NCBI RefSeq assembly: GCF_963556105.2
Contig: NZ_OY829948.1
Coordinates: 124,001-188,000, forward strand
Reading direction: 5' to 3'
Source: an uncultured Tolumonas sp.
Lineage (GTDB): Bacteria > Pseudomonadota > Gammaproteobacteria > Enterobacterales > Aeromonadaceae
Length of the DNA: 64,000 nucleotides
This document shows, piece by piece, positions 10,345 through 20,278 of this stretch. The notes beneath the pieces were generated by a model. That model worked only from the letters and a program-made list of their open reading frames with translations, made no database searches and was not told the origin of the DNA. Position 1 is the first letter of the stretch, and each line of letters opens with the position of its first letter. The position numbers and the translations under genes are program-made.

Positions 10345-11664
10345 ATGTCTTTTGAATCCTTAGAATTGGATCCCATTCTGCTACAAGCCGTAGAAGAGTT
10401 GGGTTTCACACGCCCGACCACCATTCAAACACAGGTGATCCCAGTGGCGATGGAAGGACGGGACGTAATGGCTTCCGCACCGACCGGTACCGGTAAAACC
10501 GCCGCCTTCTTGCTGCCGATGATGCAGCATATGATCGACTTCCCGCGCCGTCGCCCCGGCCCTGCGCGTGCGTTGATCTTAACGCCGACCCGTGAACTGG
10601 CACTGCAAATTACCGAACAAGCCGAAGCTCTGGCCGCTTACACACACCTGAAAGTCGCCAGCATCATCGGTGGTGTTGCTGAAGAGAAACAACTGCCAGC
10701 ATTAGAAAAAACGGTTGATATAATCATCGCGACCCCAGGTCGTCTGATGCAATATATTGAAGATGAACGCTTTGACAGCCGTGACATTGAAATTCTGGTG
10801 CTCGACGAAGCCGACCGCATGTTAGACATGGGCTTTATCGGCGATGTTGATCGTATCGCCGCCGAAGCACGCTGGCGTAAACAGACCATGCTGTTCTCAG
10901 CAACGCTGGAAGGCGCTGGCCTGAGAAAATTTGCTGAAGATTTATTAAAAGATCCGGCAGAGTTATTTGCCGAGCCACCACGCAGTGAACGCAAAAAAAT
11001 CCAGCAGTTGGTCTATTTTGCCGATACTGCTGAGCATAAATTCCAGTTGCTGAAACATTTGCTGCAACAGGAAGATGTCACACGCAGCATTATTTTTGTT
11101 AAAACTCGCGAACGTCTGGCAGAACTGGTGAGTCAACTGCAGGCCAGCGGCATTGATTGCGCATGGTTACGCGGTGAGATGGAACAAGAGAAGCGTATCG
11201 AAGCACTCAATAAATTCCGTTCTGAACGGGTAAAAATTCTGGTCGCTACCGATGTTGCTTCGCGTGGTATCGATTTGCCGGACGTAAGCCATGTATTCAA
11301 CTACGACATGCCGCGTTCAGCCGATACCTATATTCACCGTATCGGCCGTACTGGTCGTGCCGGTAAAAAAGGTTGTGCTATCAACCTGGTTGAAGCGCAT
11401 GACGTTGGCATGATGGAACGCGTTGAACGCTATACCGAAGAGAAAATGATGCGTCGTGTGGTTGATAGCCTGCGTCCGCAACATAAGATCAGCAAACCAG
11501 CCGGTAAACGCAAAGATAAAAAAGAAGACGACAAGAAAGACGAGAAAAAACCAAAAGAGAAGATCCGTCATCGCGTCAGCAAGAACAAAGGCAAACCAGA
11601 CTGGGCAAAAAAACATGCTCAGAAAGCCGCTGCAGCAGAGAAAAAAGCGAACACAGAAAAGTAA
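10345..11664 (+). CDS. srmB: ATP-dependent RNA helicase SrmB
   Basis: DEAD-box helicase that helps early 50S ribosome assembly, 439 aa. The Q motif lies in the first 30 residues. PTGTGKT (46-52), DEAD (within LVLDEADRMLDMG), SAT (LFSATLEG) and the helicase C motifs RGIDLPDV and HRIGRTGRAGKKG are present. A Lys-rich basic tail of about 60 residues after 380 fits RNA binding. It is divergent from yfiC. Confidence 0.95.
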   Translation: MSFESLELDPILLQAVEELGFTRPTTIQTQVIPVAMEGRDVMASAPTGTGKTAAFLLPMMQHMIDFPRRRPGPARALILTPTRELALQITEQAEALAAYTHLKVASIIGGVAEEKQLPALEKTVDIIIATPGRLMQYIEDERFDSRDIEILVLDEADRMLDMGFIGDVDRIAAEARWRKQTMLFSATLEGAGLRKFAEDLLKDPAELFAEPPRSERKKIQQLVYFADTAEHKFQLLKHLLQQEDVTRSIIFVKTRERLAELVSQLQASGIDCAWLRGEMEQEKRIEALNKFRSERVKILVATDVASRGIDLPDVSHVFNYDMPRSADTYIHRIGRTGRAGKKGCAINLVEAHDVGMMERVERYTEEKMMRRVVDSLRPQHKISKPAGKRKDKKEDDKKDEKKPKEKIRHRVSKNKGKPDWAKKHAQKAAAAEKKANTEK

Positions 11665-11677
11665 TCTGCCGCTCTAT

Positions 11678-11709
11678 TTTCTAAGCTCTTTTTTTCTAAG
11701 CTCTTTTTT
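11678..11709 (+). repeat. Short tandem repeat after srmB
   Basis: The unit TTTCTAAGCTCTTTTT is present twice in direct succession. It is followed by a GC-rich hairpin (TTCCGCCTGC / GCAGGCGGAA, about 11708-11736) without a clear T run on its 3' side. It may be a duplicated terminator tail. Confidence 0.6.
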
Positions 11710-11759
11710 CCGCCTGCACCTGACAGCAGGCGGAAATATCAAATAATGCCCGCCTAAAC

Positions 11760-12542
11760 TTACTCCACCACACCTTCAGGACGACGAAACACCAGTTTGT
11801 TTTCCGTTGATAATTCAGGACAATAACCATAACCCGCAACCGTAAAATCCAGCAACTGCTCGGTTTTTGTGATGCGTTCATTGACCAAATAACGCGCCAT
11901 TAATCCGCGGGCTTTTTTCGCATAAAAACTGATGATTTTGTATTTACCATTTTTCTCATCCTGAAAGACCGGTGTGATCACCCGCCCTGCCAGCTGTTTT
12001 ACATTTACCGACTTAAAATATTCATCTGATGCCAAATTGAGCAACACATCATCGCCTTGCTCTTGCAATGCTCGGTTCAGATGCTCAGTAATGATATTCC
12101 CCCAAAACGCATACAGATCTTTGCCACGGGAATTGGCCAGTTTCGTGCCCATTTCCAGCCGGTAAGGTTGCAATAGATCCAGTGGACGCAACAAACCATA
12201 CAAACCGGAAAGAATGCGAATATGCTGTTGCGCTATATCCAAATCCACGTCATTAAAATCTTGTGCCGCTAAACCAGAATAAACATCACCGTTAAAAGCG
12301 AGCAGTGCCGGGCGAGCATTCACTGGGGTCGCAAGCGGCTGCCACTGGGCATAACGCGCTACATTTAACCCCGCCAGTTTGTCACTTAAACTCATCAATG
12401 AAGCAATATCTGCCGGTGTAAACTGCCGCAATTGCTCGATCAGCAGTGCTGATTCATGCATTAACTGAGGTTCAGAAAAACGCGAGGTAGTGAGCGGAGA
12501 TTCATAATCTAACGATTTGGCGGGAGAAAGCACAGCCAGCAT
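11760..12542 (-). CDS. yaaA: Peroxide stress protein YaaA
   Basis: YaaA (DUF328) limits free iron and protects DNA during H2O2 stress; a DNA-binding HhH-like fold is known for the family. The 260-aa length is usual and the signature [16 protein letters not shown] at the N-terminus is diagnostic. It is a single gene between srmB and pilU. Confidence 0.93.
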   Translation of the reverse strand: MLAVLSPAKSLDYESPLTTSRFSEPQLMHESALLIEQLRQFTPADIASLMSLSDKLAGLNVARYAQWQPLATPVNARPALLAFNGDVYSGLAAQDFNDVDLDIAQQHIRILSGLYGLLRPLDLLQPYRLEMGTKLANSRGKDLYAFWGNIITEHLNRALQEQGDDVLLNLASDEYFKSVNVKQLAGRVITPVFQDEKNGKYKIISFYAKKARGLMARYLVNERITKTEQLLDFTVAGYGYCPELSTENKLVFRRPEGVVE

Positions 12543-12554
12543 AAAAACCTCAAC

Positions 12555-12606
12555 AAAAAAGGATGAAGTAGTAACTTGTTATCAACATGTTACCACGTTC
12601 ATCCTC
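12555..12606 (-). terminator. Terminator of the pilT-pilU operon
   Basis: On the minus strand an interrupted long stem (AGGATGAAC / GTTCATCCT arms with an inner GTAAC pairing) is followed by TTTTTTG, just after the pilU stop. Confidence 0.75.
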
Positions 12607-12625
12607 TTCTTGTGGCAGTGAAGCC

Positions 12626-13732
12626 TTATGAGACCGTTATATTATCCATCATACCGGAATCAAATTTACCGCCGCCTGCCAGCTTAATCATTACACGCAT
12701 TTCATTACTGGAGTCGGCAAATGCCAGTGCTTCGTCAAATCCAATTACACCTTGTTTATACAACTCAAACAATGACTGGTCAAACGTCGTCATACCCAGC
12801 TCGCGGGAACGCGAAATAGTCTCCTTCAACCGGTGCACTTCGCCTTTACGCAAGATATCCGCAATCAGCGGAGAGTTGAGCATAATTTCAAATGCAGCTC
12901 GCCGACCAGAACCATCCAGCGTCGGGATCAGTTGCTGCGCCACAATCGCTTTCATGTTAAATGCCAGATCATACATGAGCATTCTGTGTTTTGATGGTGG
13001 AACTAAATGTAAGATACGCTCTATGGCCTGATTAGCGTTATTGGCATGCAATGTAGCCATACAAAGATGCCCGGTTTCAGCAAACGATAACGCAAATTCC
13101 ATCGTTTCTTCTGACCGAATTTCACCGATCAGAATAACGTCAGGAGCCTGACGCAAAGCACTTTTCAAACCATCGTCAAAAGAGAGTGTATCTGAACCAA
13201 CTTCACGTTGCGTGATCAAACAACGATCGTGCAGGTGTACAAATTCCACCGGATCTTCAATAGTCAGAATGTGATCGTTAGCATGACGGTTACGATAACC
13301 AATCATCGCTGCCTGTGTCGTTGATTTACCAGCACCGGTTGCCCCGACGAATAAAATCAAACCACGTTTTGCCATCGCCAACTCTTTAATCGACAACGGT
13401 AAAAACAGTTCTTCACAGGTCGGGATCACGGTTTCAATACGACGAATGGAACAGCCGGGAAAATCCTGTTGCCAGAAAGCACTGATACGAAACCGCCCAA
13501 TCCCCGGGCAAGTAATCGCAAAGTTGGCTTCACGACTTTCAATATAAACCTGATAACGATCTTCAGTCATTGTTTGACGCACCATATGCAGCACGTCATG
13601 CTCGTCGAGCTCGGTATCCCCCAGCCGACGCAACTTACCGTTTACTTTAATCGACGGCTGAATACCTACAGAGATAAATAAGTCTGAGCCTTTTTCATCC
13701 GCTAAAGTACGTAACAAATTAGCCAATTCCAT
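12626..13732 (-). CDS. pilU: Type IV pilus ATPase PilU
   Basis: PilT-dependent retraction ATPase of type IV pili, 368 aa, cytoplasmic hexamer. An N-terminal PAS-like domain is followed by the secretion ATPase core with Walker A GATGAGKST, the Asp box and Walker B region VILIGEIRSEETMEF, and the His box (THATLHANN-like MATLHANNANQ). It follows pilT by 10 bp, so the two are one operon. Confidence 0.94.
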   Translation of the reverse strand: MELANLLRTLADEKGSDLFISVGIQPSIKVNGKLRRLGDTELDEHDVLHMVRQTMTEDRYQVYIESREANFAITCPGIGRFRISAFWQQDFPGCSIRRIETVIPTCEELFLPLSIKELAMAKRGLILFVGATGAGKSTTQAAMIGYRNRHANDHILTIEDPVEFVHLHDRCLITQREVGSDTLSFDDGLKSALRQAPDVILIGEIRSEETMEFALSFAETGHLCMATLHANNANQAIERILHLVPPSKHRMLMYDLAFNMKAIVAQQLIPTLDGSGRRAAFEIMLNSPLIADILRKGEVHRLKETISRSRELGMTTFDQSLFELYKQGVIGFDEALAFADSSNEMRVMIKLAGGGKFDSGMMDNITVS

Positions 13733-13742
13733 AGCTTTAGCC

Positions 13743-14780
13743 TCACACTATTGAGTTGGGATCAACGGCTTTGGCTTTTGCGTCTTGAACAGAAATTAAA
13801 CCGCGGGCAACCAGCTGTTTTAAACAATAGTCCATGGTTTGCATTCCATGCACCATCCCTGTCTGAATGACTGAATACATTTGTGCGACTTTATCTTCAC
13901 GGATCAAGTTACGAATAGCGGGAATACCAATCATGATTTCATGAGCGGCAATTCGACCACCGCCATTTTTCTTCAACAAGGTCTGAGAAATAACCGCACG
14001 CATCGATTCCGACAACATCGAACGAACCATGTCTTTTTCAGCACCAGGGAATACGTCGATAATACGGTCGATTGTTTTGGCCGCAGAGGTGGTATGCAGA
14101 GTCCCAAACACTAAGTGCCCGGTTTCTGCCGCCGTTAACGCCAAACGAATGGTTTCCAAGTCACGCATTTCACCCACCAGAATAATGTCCGGATCTTCAC
14201 GCAAGGCAGAACGTAAAGCGGCATTAAAACTCTTGGTATCACGATAAACTTCACGCTGGTTCACCAGACATGACTTACTCTGGTGCACAAATTCGATAGG
14301 GTCTTCAATGGTAATGATGTGATGGTTATGGGTTTCGTTAATATAATCGACCATCGCCGCCAGAGTGGTTGATTTACCCGAACCGGTTGGCCCGGTAACC
14401 AACACCAACCCTCTTGGGTTTTCCGCAATGGTTTGGAAGATCGGCGGTGCGCCCAAATCAACCAATGTCAAAACTTTACTTGGAATGGTACGAAACACCG
14501 CCGCCACACCACGGCTTTGATTAAATGCATTCACACGGAAACGAGCCAGATTCGGGATCTCAAACGAGAAGTCGACCTCCAGATCTTCTTCAAACACCTT
14601 GCGCTGATGGTCGTTCATGATGTCGTACACCAGACTGTGCACCTGACGATGCTCTAATGGCGGTAAATTAATACGACGAATATCGCCATCAACACGAATG
14701 ATCGGCGGTTGCCCTGCAGAAAGATGCAGATCCGATGCGTTATGCTTTACACTAAAGGCCAATAATTCTGTTATATCCAT
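13743..14780 (-). CDS. pilT: Type IV pilus twitching motility ATPase PilT
   Basis: Retraction motor of type IV pili, 345 aa, the family's usual length. Walker A GPTGSGKST, Asp box, Walker B ILVGEMRDLETI, His box FGTLHTTSA and the C-terminal AIRNLIRE motif needed for retraction are all present. It is divergent from yggS with 32 bp between starts, so the promoters overlap. Confidence 0.96.
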   Translation of the reverse strand: MDITELLAFSVKHNASDLHLSAGQPPIIRVDGDIRRINLPPLEHRQVHSLVYDIMNDHQRKVFEEDLEVDFSFEIPNLARFRVNAFNQSRGVAAVFRTIPSKVLTLVDLGAPPIFQTIAENPRGLVLVTGPTGSGKSTTLAAMVDYINETHNHHIITIEDPIEFVHQSKSCLVNQREVYRDTKSFNAALRSALREDPDIILVGEMRDLETIRLALTAAETGHLVFGTLHTTSAAKTIDRIIDVFPGAEKDMVRSMLSESMRAVISQTLLKKNGGGRIAAHEIMIGIPAIRNLIREDKVAQMYSVIQTGMVHGMQTMDYCLKQLVARGLISVQDAKAKAVDPNSIV

Positions 14781-14812
14781 TATTTATCCCACTCCCAATA
14801 AAAACTGAACTA

Positions 14813-15514
14813 ATGAATGACATAGCATCGCGTTTGCTCGCCATAAAAGATCAGATCGCTTCACTCACCCGTCAGGCCGGCCGCGCACCGGATGACGTAC
14901 AGTTGCTGGCTGTTAGTAAAACCAAACCGATAGAGGCGATTTATGCCGCCTATCAAGCCGGTCAACGGCAATTTGGTGAATCTTATGTTCAGGAAGCGAT
15001 CCCAAAAATCCAACTATTACAAACTAACCCTGATTATGCTGATATCGAATGGCATTTCATCGGTCCGTTGCAATCGAATAAAACCAAACCTGTCGCCGAA
15101 CATTTTGACTGGGTTCATAGCGTTGACCGCGAAAAAATAGCCCAACGACTGAATGAACAACGACCAGCACATCTCCCAGCACTGAATATCTGCCTTCAGG
15201 TTAATATTAGCGGAGAACAGACCAAATCGGGTATTAATGCTGATGAAGTTTTTGGGCTGGCTGGCATAATTAGCCAATTCCCACGCTTAAAACTACGTGG
15301 GTTAATGACAATTGCTGAAAATACCGATGACATAAACGTTGTTCGTGATAACTTTCTGCATATGCAACAACTATTTAACCAATTAAAATCCCAATATCCA
15401 TCTGTAGATACATTATCCATGGGCATGACAGACGACATGCCAGTAGCCATCAGTTGCGGCAGCACTATGGTGCGGATTGGTACAGCGATCTTCGGAAGCA
15501 GAGAATATAAGTAG
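14813..15514 (+). CDS. yggS: PLP homeostasis protein YggS
   Basis: Pyridoxal-phosphate binding protein (PLPBP family), 233 aa. The PLP lysine lies in LLAVSKTKP (about residue 36) and the signature SMGMTDD (near 205) and the phosphate-binding GSTMVRIGTAIFG are present. It starts the run yggS-proC-yggT-yggU-rdgB-hemW, all on the plus strand with very short gaps (5 bp to proC). Confidence 0.96.
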   Translation: MNDIASRLLAIKDQIASLTRQAGRAPDDVQLLAVSKTKPIEAIYAAYQAGQRQFGESYVQEAIPKIQLLQTNPDYADIEWHFIGPLQSNKTKPVAEHFDWVHSVDREKIAQRLNEQRPAHLPALNICLQVNISGEQTKSGINADEVFGLAGIISQFPRLKLRGLMTIAENTDDINVVRDNFLHMQQLFNQLKSQYPSVDTLSMGMTDDMPVAISCGSTMVRIGTAIFGSREYK

Positions 15515-15519
15515 GAATC

Positions 15520-16344
15520 ATGGAACAAAGAAATATTGCGTTTATTGGTGCCGGTAATATGGCCCGCAGCCTGATCAGCGGATTAATCAATGCCGGTTTC
15601 CCTGGCAATAAAATCCATGCCACAGATATTGATGCCTTGAAAGCACAAGAGCTGGGTAAAGAATTTGGTATCACTGGCAGCAATGACAATGTGGCTGCGG
15701 TAAAAAATGCCGATGTGATCGTGTTGGCCGTTAAACCACAATTTATGGCGGAAATGCTGGCGCAACTAGCTCCAGCTATTGGTGATTTTGGCAATAAGCT
15801 ATTCATCTCTATTGCAGCCGGTGTCAGCGTTGCCCGCTTACAAGGTTTGCTGAACGGACACCAGAATATTGTCCGTTGCATGCCAAATACGCCGTCTTTG
15901 ATTGGTATTGGCATGACCGGTCTGTTTGCACCCGCAGTAGTCAATGCAACTGATCGTCAATTTGCACAAGAGATGCTGCAAGCCGTGGGTAAAACGCTTT
16001 GGGTTGCAGAAGAAGCGGATATCAACGTTGTTACCGCAGCGTCTGGCAGCGGCCCTGCGTATTTCTTCCTGTTCATGCAATATATGGTGGAAGAAGCACA
16101 ACGGATGGGCTTTAGCACTGAAGCTGCACGTCAGTTAGTGCAAGAAACTGCCTTGGGTGCAGCTCAGATGGTGATTGCGAACCCAGAAACCGAGCTGGCT
16201 ACTTTGCGTGCGCAGGTGACCTCGAAAGGCGGCACCACAGCGGCAGCCATTAATGCTTTTGAGGAAGGTAAACTGGCTGATCTGGTGAGTGTTGCCATGC
16301 AAGCAGCCCAACGCCGCGCTGAAGAAATGGAAACTCTTTTCTAA
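15520..16344 (+). CDS. proC: Pyrroline-5-carboxylate reductase
   Basis: Last step of proline synthesis, NAD(P)H-dependent, 274 aa. The Rossmann motif FIGAGNMA (8-15) and the family signature near TSKGGTTAAAINAFE (about 235-250) are clear. Eight bases separate it from yggT. Confidence 0.96.
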   Translation: MEQRNIAFIGAGNMARSLISGLINAGFPGNKIHATDIDALKAQELGKEFGITGSNDNVAAVKNADVIVLAVKPQFMAEMLAQLAPAIGDFGNKLFISIAAGVSVARLQGLLNGHQNIVRCMPNTPSLIGIGMTGLFAPAVVNATDRQFAQEMLQAVGKTLWVAEEADINVVTAASGSGPAYFFLFMQYMVEEAQRMGFSTEAARQLVQETALGAAQMVIANPETELATLRAQVTSKGGTTAAAINAFEEGKLADLVSVAMQAAQRRAEEMETLF

Positions 16345-16352
16345 GGATTCTC

Positions 16353-16904
16353 ATGAATACACTGTTTTTTCTGCTAGACACGGCATTTAGCCTCTATTTG
16401 ATGGTGGTATTACTGCGGTTTTGGCTGCAATGGGCCAAAGCGGATTTCTATAATCCATTAAGTCAGGTCGCGGTAAAGTTAACGCACCCGATATTAAGCC
16501 CGCTACGTCGTATCATCCCGGGTTTCCGTGGCATTGATTTCGCCTCTTTGCTACTGGCCTATGCTGTTGCCGTATTAAAATTTGTTGTCTTTATGTGGAT
16601 GGGCGTACTGAAAATCAATGTCACCGGATTGCTGTTACTAAGCTTTCTGGTGGTGTTAAAACAAGCCGGTTCCCTGCTGTTCTGGATTTTGATTGCCCGC
16701 GCCATTTTAAGTTGGATCAGCCAAGGCCGTAGTTCCGTCGAGTATGTGTTATACCAACTGACCGAACCACTGCTCAGCCCAATCCGTCGTTTCCTGCCAT
16801 CACTCGGTGGTTTAGATCTATCGGTATTGGTGCTGTTCTTTATTCTGCAAGGGATCAACTTCCTGATGCTGGATTTAGTCGGCCCACTGTGGAACCAGCT
16901 GTAA
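16353..16904 (+). CDS. yggT: YggT family integral membrane protein
   Basis: A 183-aa membrane protein with two YggT repeats, each with paired helices and a cytoplasmic segment ([13 protein letters not shown] and [13 protein letters not shown] are the repeated signatures). E. coli YggT is linked to osmotic shock tolerance; the exact function is open. It overlaps yggU by one base (TAATG). Confidence 0.92.
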   Translation: MNTLFFLLDTAFSLYLMVVLLRFWLQWAKADFYNPLSQVAVKLTHPILSPLRRIIPGFRGIDFASLLLAYAVAVLKFVVFMWMGVLKINVTGLLLLSFLVVLKQAGSLLFWILIARAILSWISQGRSSVEYVLYQLTEPLLSPIRRFLPSLGGLDLSVLVLFFILQGINFLMLDLVGPLWNQL

Positions 16905-17194
16905 TGGCTGGTTTTCGAAAAGATGGTGATGAAATTTGGCTGGATGTTTACATCCAGCCAAAAGCCAGCCGCGATCAAATTCAAGGCTGGCATGGTGAAG
17001 AGCTGAAAATTGCGATCACCGCTCCACCCGTTGATGGTCAGGCAAATGCGCATTTGATCAAGTTTTTGTCGAAACAATTCAAAGTGGCCAAAAGCCAGAT
17101 CGTGATCCACAAAGGTGAGCTCGGGCGGCACAAAACCGTTCGCATTATTTCGCCACAACAACTCCCCGCGATTTTAGAACAGCCGACTGACTGA
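16904..17194 (+). CDS. yggU: DUF167/YggU family protein
   Basis: Small cytoplasmic protein of unknown function, 96 aa from the ATG at 16904, which overlaps the yggT stop codon; an upstream in-frame ATG at 16889 inside yggT is less likely. The signatures [30 protein letters not shown] and [11 protein letters not shown] are typical. Confidence 0.92.
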   Translation: MAGFRKDGDEIWLDVYIQPKASRDQIQGWHGEELKIAITAPPVDGQANAHLIKFLSKQFKVAKSQIVIHKGELGRHKTVRIISPQQLPAILEQPTD

Positions 17195-17287
17195 TTCTTT
17201 CTTCCTGCTTCGAATACCGTTAATCGTAAGTGGTACAGAACTACATCCAACGTTATTATGTCGCCGATTTGATTACGGAGTCTGAAT

Positions 17288-17878
17288 ATGGAAAAGGTAG
17301 TTCTTGCCACCGGCAATAAAAAGAAAGTTGAAGAACTTAATGCATTACTGGCCGACCTGAATTACGCAGTCGTTCCGCAAAGTGAATTTCATGTCGAAAG
17401 CGTTCCAGAAACCGGCACCACTTTCGTTGAAAATGCCATTATCAAAGCGCGTCATGCCGCCCGCGTTACTGGCCTGCCCGCGATTGCTGATGATTCAGGT
17501 ATTGAAGTTGATGCCCTGCTGGGTCGTCCTGGTGTCTATTCGGCCCGTTATGCCGGTGAAGATGCCTCCGATCAGGACAATCTGGAAAAACTGCTGGAAG
17601 AGATGAACGGCGTGCCACCGGTATTACGTACTGCTCGTTACTGGTGTGTGCTGGTATATATGCGTCATGCCGATGATCCGACCCCGATTATTTGCCAAGC
17701 CAGCTGGGAAGGCTCTCTCGCCACCGAGCCAAGCGGTGAAAATGGTTTTGGGTATGATCCAATTTTTAATGTGCCAGATCTCGACTGCACTGCCGCCGAA
17801 CTGGAACCAGCAACCAAAAACCGCTTAAGCCATCGTGGTAAAGCGCTGGCGCAACTCGCGAAAGCCCTGCAAGAGTAA
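17288..17878 (+). CDS. rdgB: dITP/XTP pyrophosphatase RdgB
   Basis: House-cleaning enzyme that hydrolyses dITP, ITP and XTP to monophosphates, 196 aa. The N-terminal [11 protein letters not shown] motif (7-17), the metal/catalytic region [11 protein letters not shown] and the C-terminal SHRGKAL are conserved. Only 3 bp separate it from hemW. Confidence 0.96.
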   Translation: MEKVVLATGNKKKVEELNALLADLNYAVVPQSEFHVESVPETGTTFVENAIIKARHAARVTGLPAIADDSGIEVDALLGRPGVYSARYAGEDASDQDNLEKLLEEMNGVPPVLRTARYWCVLVYMRHADDPTPIICQASWEGSLATEPSGENGFGYDPIFNVPDLDCTAAELEPATKNRLSHRGKALAQLAKALQE

Positions 17879-17881
17879 TTT

Positions 17882-19027
17882 ATGCTGCAACTACCGCCAC
17901 TGAGCCTGTATATCCATATTCCTTGGTGCGTACAGAAATGTCCGTATTGTGATTTCAATTCGCACGCCTTAAAACAGAATGTGCCGGAAACTGACTATGT
18001 GGCGGCGTTGTTGGCCGATCTTGATGCTGATTTGGGCTATGTGCAAAACCGCCAGCTGCAGAGTATTTTTATCGGCGGTGGCACACCGAGTCTGTTTTCT
18101 GCAAATGCCATTAAAGATTTGCTGCAAGGTGTGGCGGCACGCATTCCGTTTGCCAGTGATATTGAAATCACCTTGGAAGCCAACCCCGGCACCGTGGAAG
18201 CAGGTCGCTTTGCCGGTTATCAGCAAGCCGGTGTCACCCGCATCAGTATCGGCGTACAAAGTTTTCAGCCAGAAAAATTGCAGAAATTGGGCCGCATCCA
18301 CGATCCACTGCAAGCCGTTGCAGCTGGGTTACAGGCAAAACAGGCGGGATTACGCAGTTTTAATATCGACCTAATGCACGGTTTGCCAGAGCAAAGCATC
18401 AGTGATGCGCTTTACGATCTCAAACAAGCGATTGAGATCGCCCCACCGCATTTGTCTTGGTATCAACTGACCATTGAACCCAACACGGCGTTTGGTTCCC
18501 GCCCACCGGTATTGCCCGAAGATGAAACCTTGTGGGATATCCAAGAACAAGGCCACCAGCTATTACTGGACGCAGGCTATCAGCAATATGAGATCTCGGC
18601 TTACGCCAAGCCCGGTTTCGAATGTCGGCACAATCTGAATTACTGGCAGTTTGGTGACTATCTCGGCATTGGTTGCGGTGCGCATGGCAAGATCACCTTA
18701 CCGCAGGAAAACCGGATCATTCGAACAGCGAAAGTAAAACACCCGAAAGGCTATCTCGACCCGGAGCGCGCATTTTTAGATCAAAGCTGGGATGTGGAAA
18801 ACGACGATCGTCCGTTTGAATATTTCATGAACCGGATGCGCCTGTTTCAACCCGTTCCCAAAGCTGAATTTACACTCAGAACGGGTTTAAAAGCCGAATC
18901 GGTTGAGCCGATGTTTGCTAAAGCCTACGACCAAGGCTTACTGCAACAAACCACGACTAAGTGGCAAGTCACCGAGTTAGGTCATCGCTATCTGAACAGC
19001 TTACTGACGATGTTGATGGAAGAGTAA
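17882..19027 (+). CDS. hemW: Heme chaperone HemW
   Basis: Radical-SAM-like protein of 381 aa that carries heme, formerly annotated as a coproporphyrinogen III oxidase-like protein. The 4Fe-4S motif CVQKCPYC (residues 16-23, CxxxCxxC) and IFIGGGTPSLF are clear. It ends the yggS operon. Confidence 0.95.
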   Translation: MLQLPPLSLYIHIPWCVQKCPYCDFNSHALKQNVPETDYVAALLADLDADLGYVQNRQLQSIFIGGGTPSLFSANAIKDLLQGVAARIPFASDIEITLEANPGTVEAGRFAGYQQAGVTRISIGVQSFQPEKLQKLGRIHDPLQAVAAGLQAKQAGLRSFNIDLMHGLPEQSISDALYDLKQAIEIAPPHLSWYQLTIEPNTAFGSRPPVLPEDETLWDIQEQGHQLLLDAGYQQYEISAYAKPGFECRHNLNYWQFGDYLGIGCGAHGKITLPQENRIIRTAKVKHPKGYLDPERAFLDQSWDVENDDRPFEYFMNRMRLFQPVPKAEFTLRTGLKAESVEPMFAKAYDQGLLQQTTTKWQVTELGHRYLNSLLTMLMEE

Positions 19028-19074
19028 CTCCTACTCACTTGAAATTGCAGCGGTGTTGACCGCAGAAACAAAAC

Positions 19075-19107
19075 CGGCCTGTATCATCCGATAACAGGCC
19101 GTTTTTT
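19075..19107 (+). terminator. Terminator after hemW
   Basis: Stem CGGCCTGT / ACAGGCCG followed by TTTTTT, between the convergent hemW and trmB genes. Confidence 0.9.
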
Positions 19108-19130
19108 ATTCATACTGTTAGTTTGTGCGA

Positions 19131-19859
19131 TTAGCTTTTACGCGCGAACAGCAGATCCCACACGCCGTGACCGAGGCGATGACCACGCTGTTCAAATTTA
19201 GTCAGCGGGCGTGAATCTGGGCGTGGTGCATACACACCATCCGTTACCGTATTAGCAAACCCTTCCGCCACACTCATCACTTCCACCATATGCTCCGCAT
19301 AGTTTTCCCAATCAGTCGCCATATGGAAGATGCCACCAATTTTCAACTTCGGGCGCAGCATTTGCACGAAAGCTGGCTGCACGATCCGGCGTTTATGGTG
19401 ACGTGATTTGTGCCAAGGATCAGGGAAAAACAGCTGCAATGTATCAATGCTTTGATCGGGGATCATCTGCCCCAACACTTCCACCGCATCGTGGCAGAAC
19501 AGACGTAAATTGGTAATACCCGCTTCTTGCGCTGATGTTAAACAGGCACCAACACCCGGGCGATGCACTTCAATACCGATGAAATTTTTCTCAGGCGCTG
19601 CAGCGGCCATTTCTACCAGCGATTTACCCATGCCAAAACCGATTTCCAGCACAACTGGCGCTTCACGTCCAAACAGCTTGGCAAGATCTAACATTTCATC
19701 GCGGAATTCGACGCCCATCACCGGCCACAATTCTTGTAATGCGCGATCCTGACCTCGGGTCAGACGGCCTTCACGACGCACAAAACTGCGGATGCGGCGC
19801 ATAAATTTACCATCTTCGGTTTGTTCTTCACCGACGGTCATTTCATCATGCTCGGTCAT
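19131..19859 (-). CDS. trmB: tRNA (guanine-N7-)-methyltransferase
   Basis: Methylates G46 of tRNA, 242 aa. The SAM motif [10 protein letters not shown] (about 72-81) and the signature [14 protein letters not shown] (about 145-158) are present. In related bacteria trmB is divergent from mutY; here the adjoining mutY is interrupted. Confidence 0.96.
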   Translation of the reverse strand: MTEHDEMTVGEEQTEDGKFMRRIRSFVRREGRLTRGQDRALQELWPVMGVEFRDEMLDLAKLFGREAPVVLEIGFGMGKSLVEMAAAAPEKNFIGIEVHRPGVGACLTSAQEAGITNLRLFCHDAVEVLGQMIPDQSIDTLQLFFPDPWHKSRHHKRRIVQPAFVQMLRPKLKIGGIFHMATDWENYAEHMVEVMSVAEGFANTVTDGVYAPRPDSRPLTKFEQRGHRLGHGVWDLLFARKS

Positions 19860-20032
19860 GGTGTCTCTCTATCTGTTAACAGGGCGTTGGCATTATCCAG
19901 AGATAATATGAAGGTGCAAGCAGAAAGCCGATATTCGCCCTCATTCCGCCAGCAAAACCTTACTTTTTGTATCGTTTACAGCACCGCCTTGCTGTGACAG
20001 CATGCAGGCTTCATCGACAGAAGGTTTTTAGT

Positions 20033-20146
20033 TTGAATCCAGCCACTTTTTCACAGCGTTTACTGAACTGGTATGACATATCCGGGCGTAAAACATTACC
20101 CTGGCAGCAGGATAAAACTCCCTATCGGGTCTGGGTTTTGGCTTGA
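20033..20146 (+). pseudogene. mutY: Host mutY, 5' fragment (disrupted)
   Basis: From a TTG at 20033 the frame reads [20 protein letters not shown] and continues to PYRVWV, matching the first 35 residues of MutY adenine glycosylase; after 20137 it runs into foreign sequence and stops at TGA 20144-20146. The rest of the same gene resumes in frame-compatible form at 60144 ([10 protein letters not shown]). Joining the two gives a 350-codon gene, the exact length of E. coli MutY. Position next to trmB and, on the far side, yggX confirms that this is the host's original mutY. Confidence 0.93.
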
Positions 20147-20155
20147 ATCACGAAT
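20138..20155. other. Left attachment site: 8-bp spacer plus element arm
   Basis: TTGGCTTG (20138-20145) followed by the arm AATCACGAAT (20146-20155). The arm is the exact reverse complement of 60134-60143 at the other end. Confidence 0.75.
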
Positions 20156-20261
20156 GCAAATGGTCCAGTTATTATAACGTATTGTTTACTCATTGCATTT
20201 AGCGATTCTCTCCAACGAGATGGTTCAATATGCTAATTTGTACTCCGTTGTGAAATTTCAC

Positions 20262-20276
20262 ATTAGAAAATCTAAT
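20262..20276. promoter_or_regulatory. Operator-like palindrome before the element mutY
   Basis: ATTAGAAAATCTAAT, a 15-bp palindrome of the form TTAGN5CTAA that ends 2 bases before the mutY ATG, where a ribosome binding site would be expected. The same pattern occurs at 21722-21736 and 21756-21770 next to the XRE regulator gene. No purine-rich Shine-Dalgarno sequence is visible, so translation may be weak or occlusion by a bound repressor could be very effective. Confidence 0.65.
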
Positions 20277-20278
20277 CT

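Noticed and set aside
11708..11736. GC-rich hairpin after srmB as a Rho-independent terminator
   Set aside because: Strong stem but no T run on the 3' side of either strand.
12576..13031. A 151-codon plus-strand open frame
   Set aside because: It lies opposite pilU and has no features; a shadow of the real gene.
16559..17161. A 200-codon minus-strand open frame
   Set aside because: It is antisense to yggT and yggU, both well supported.
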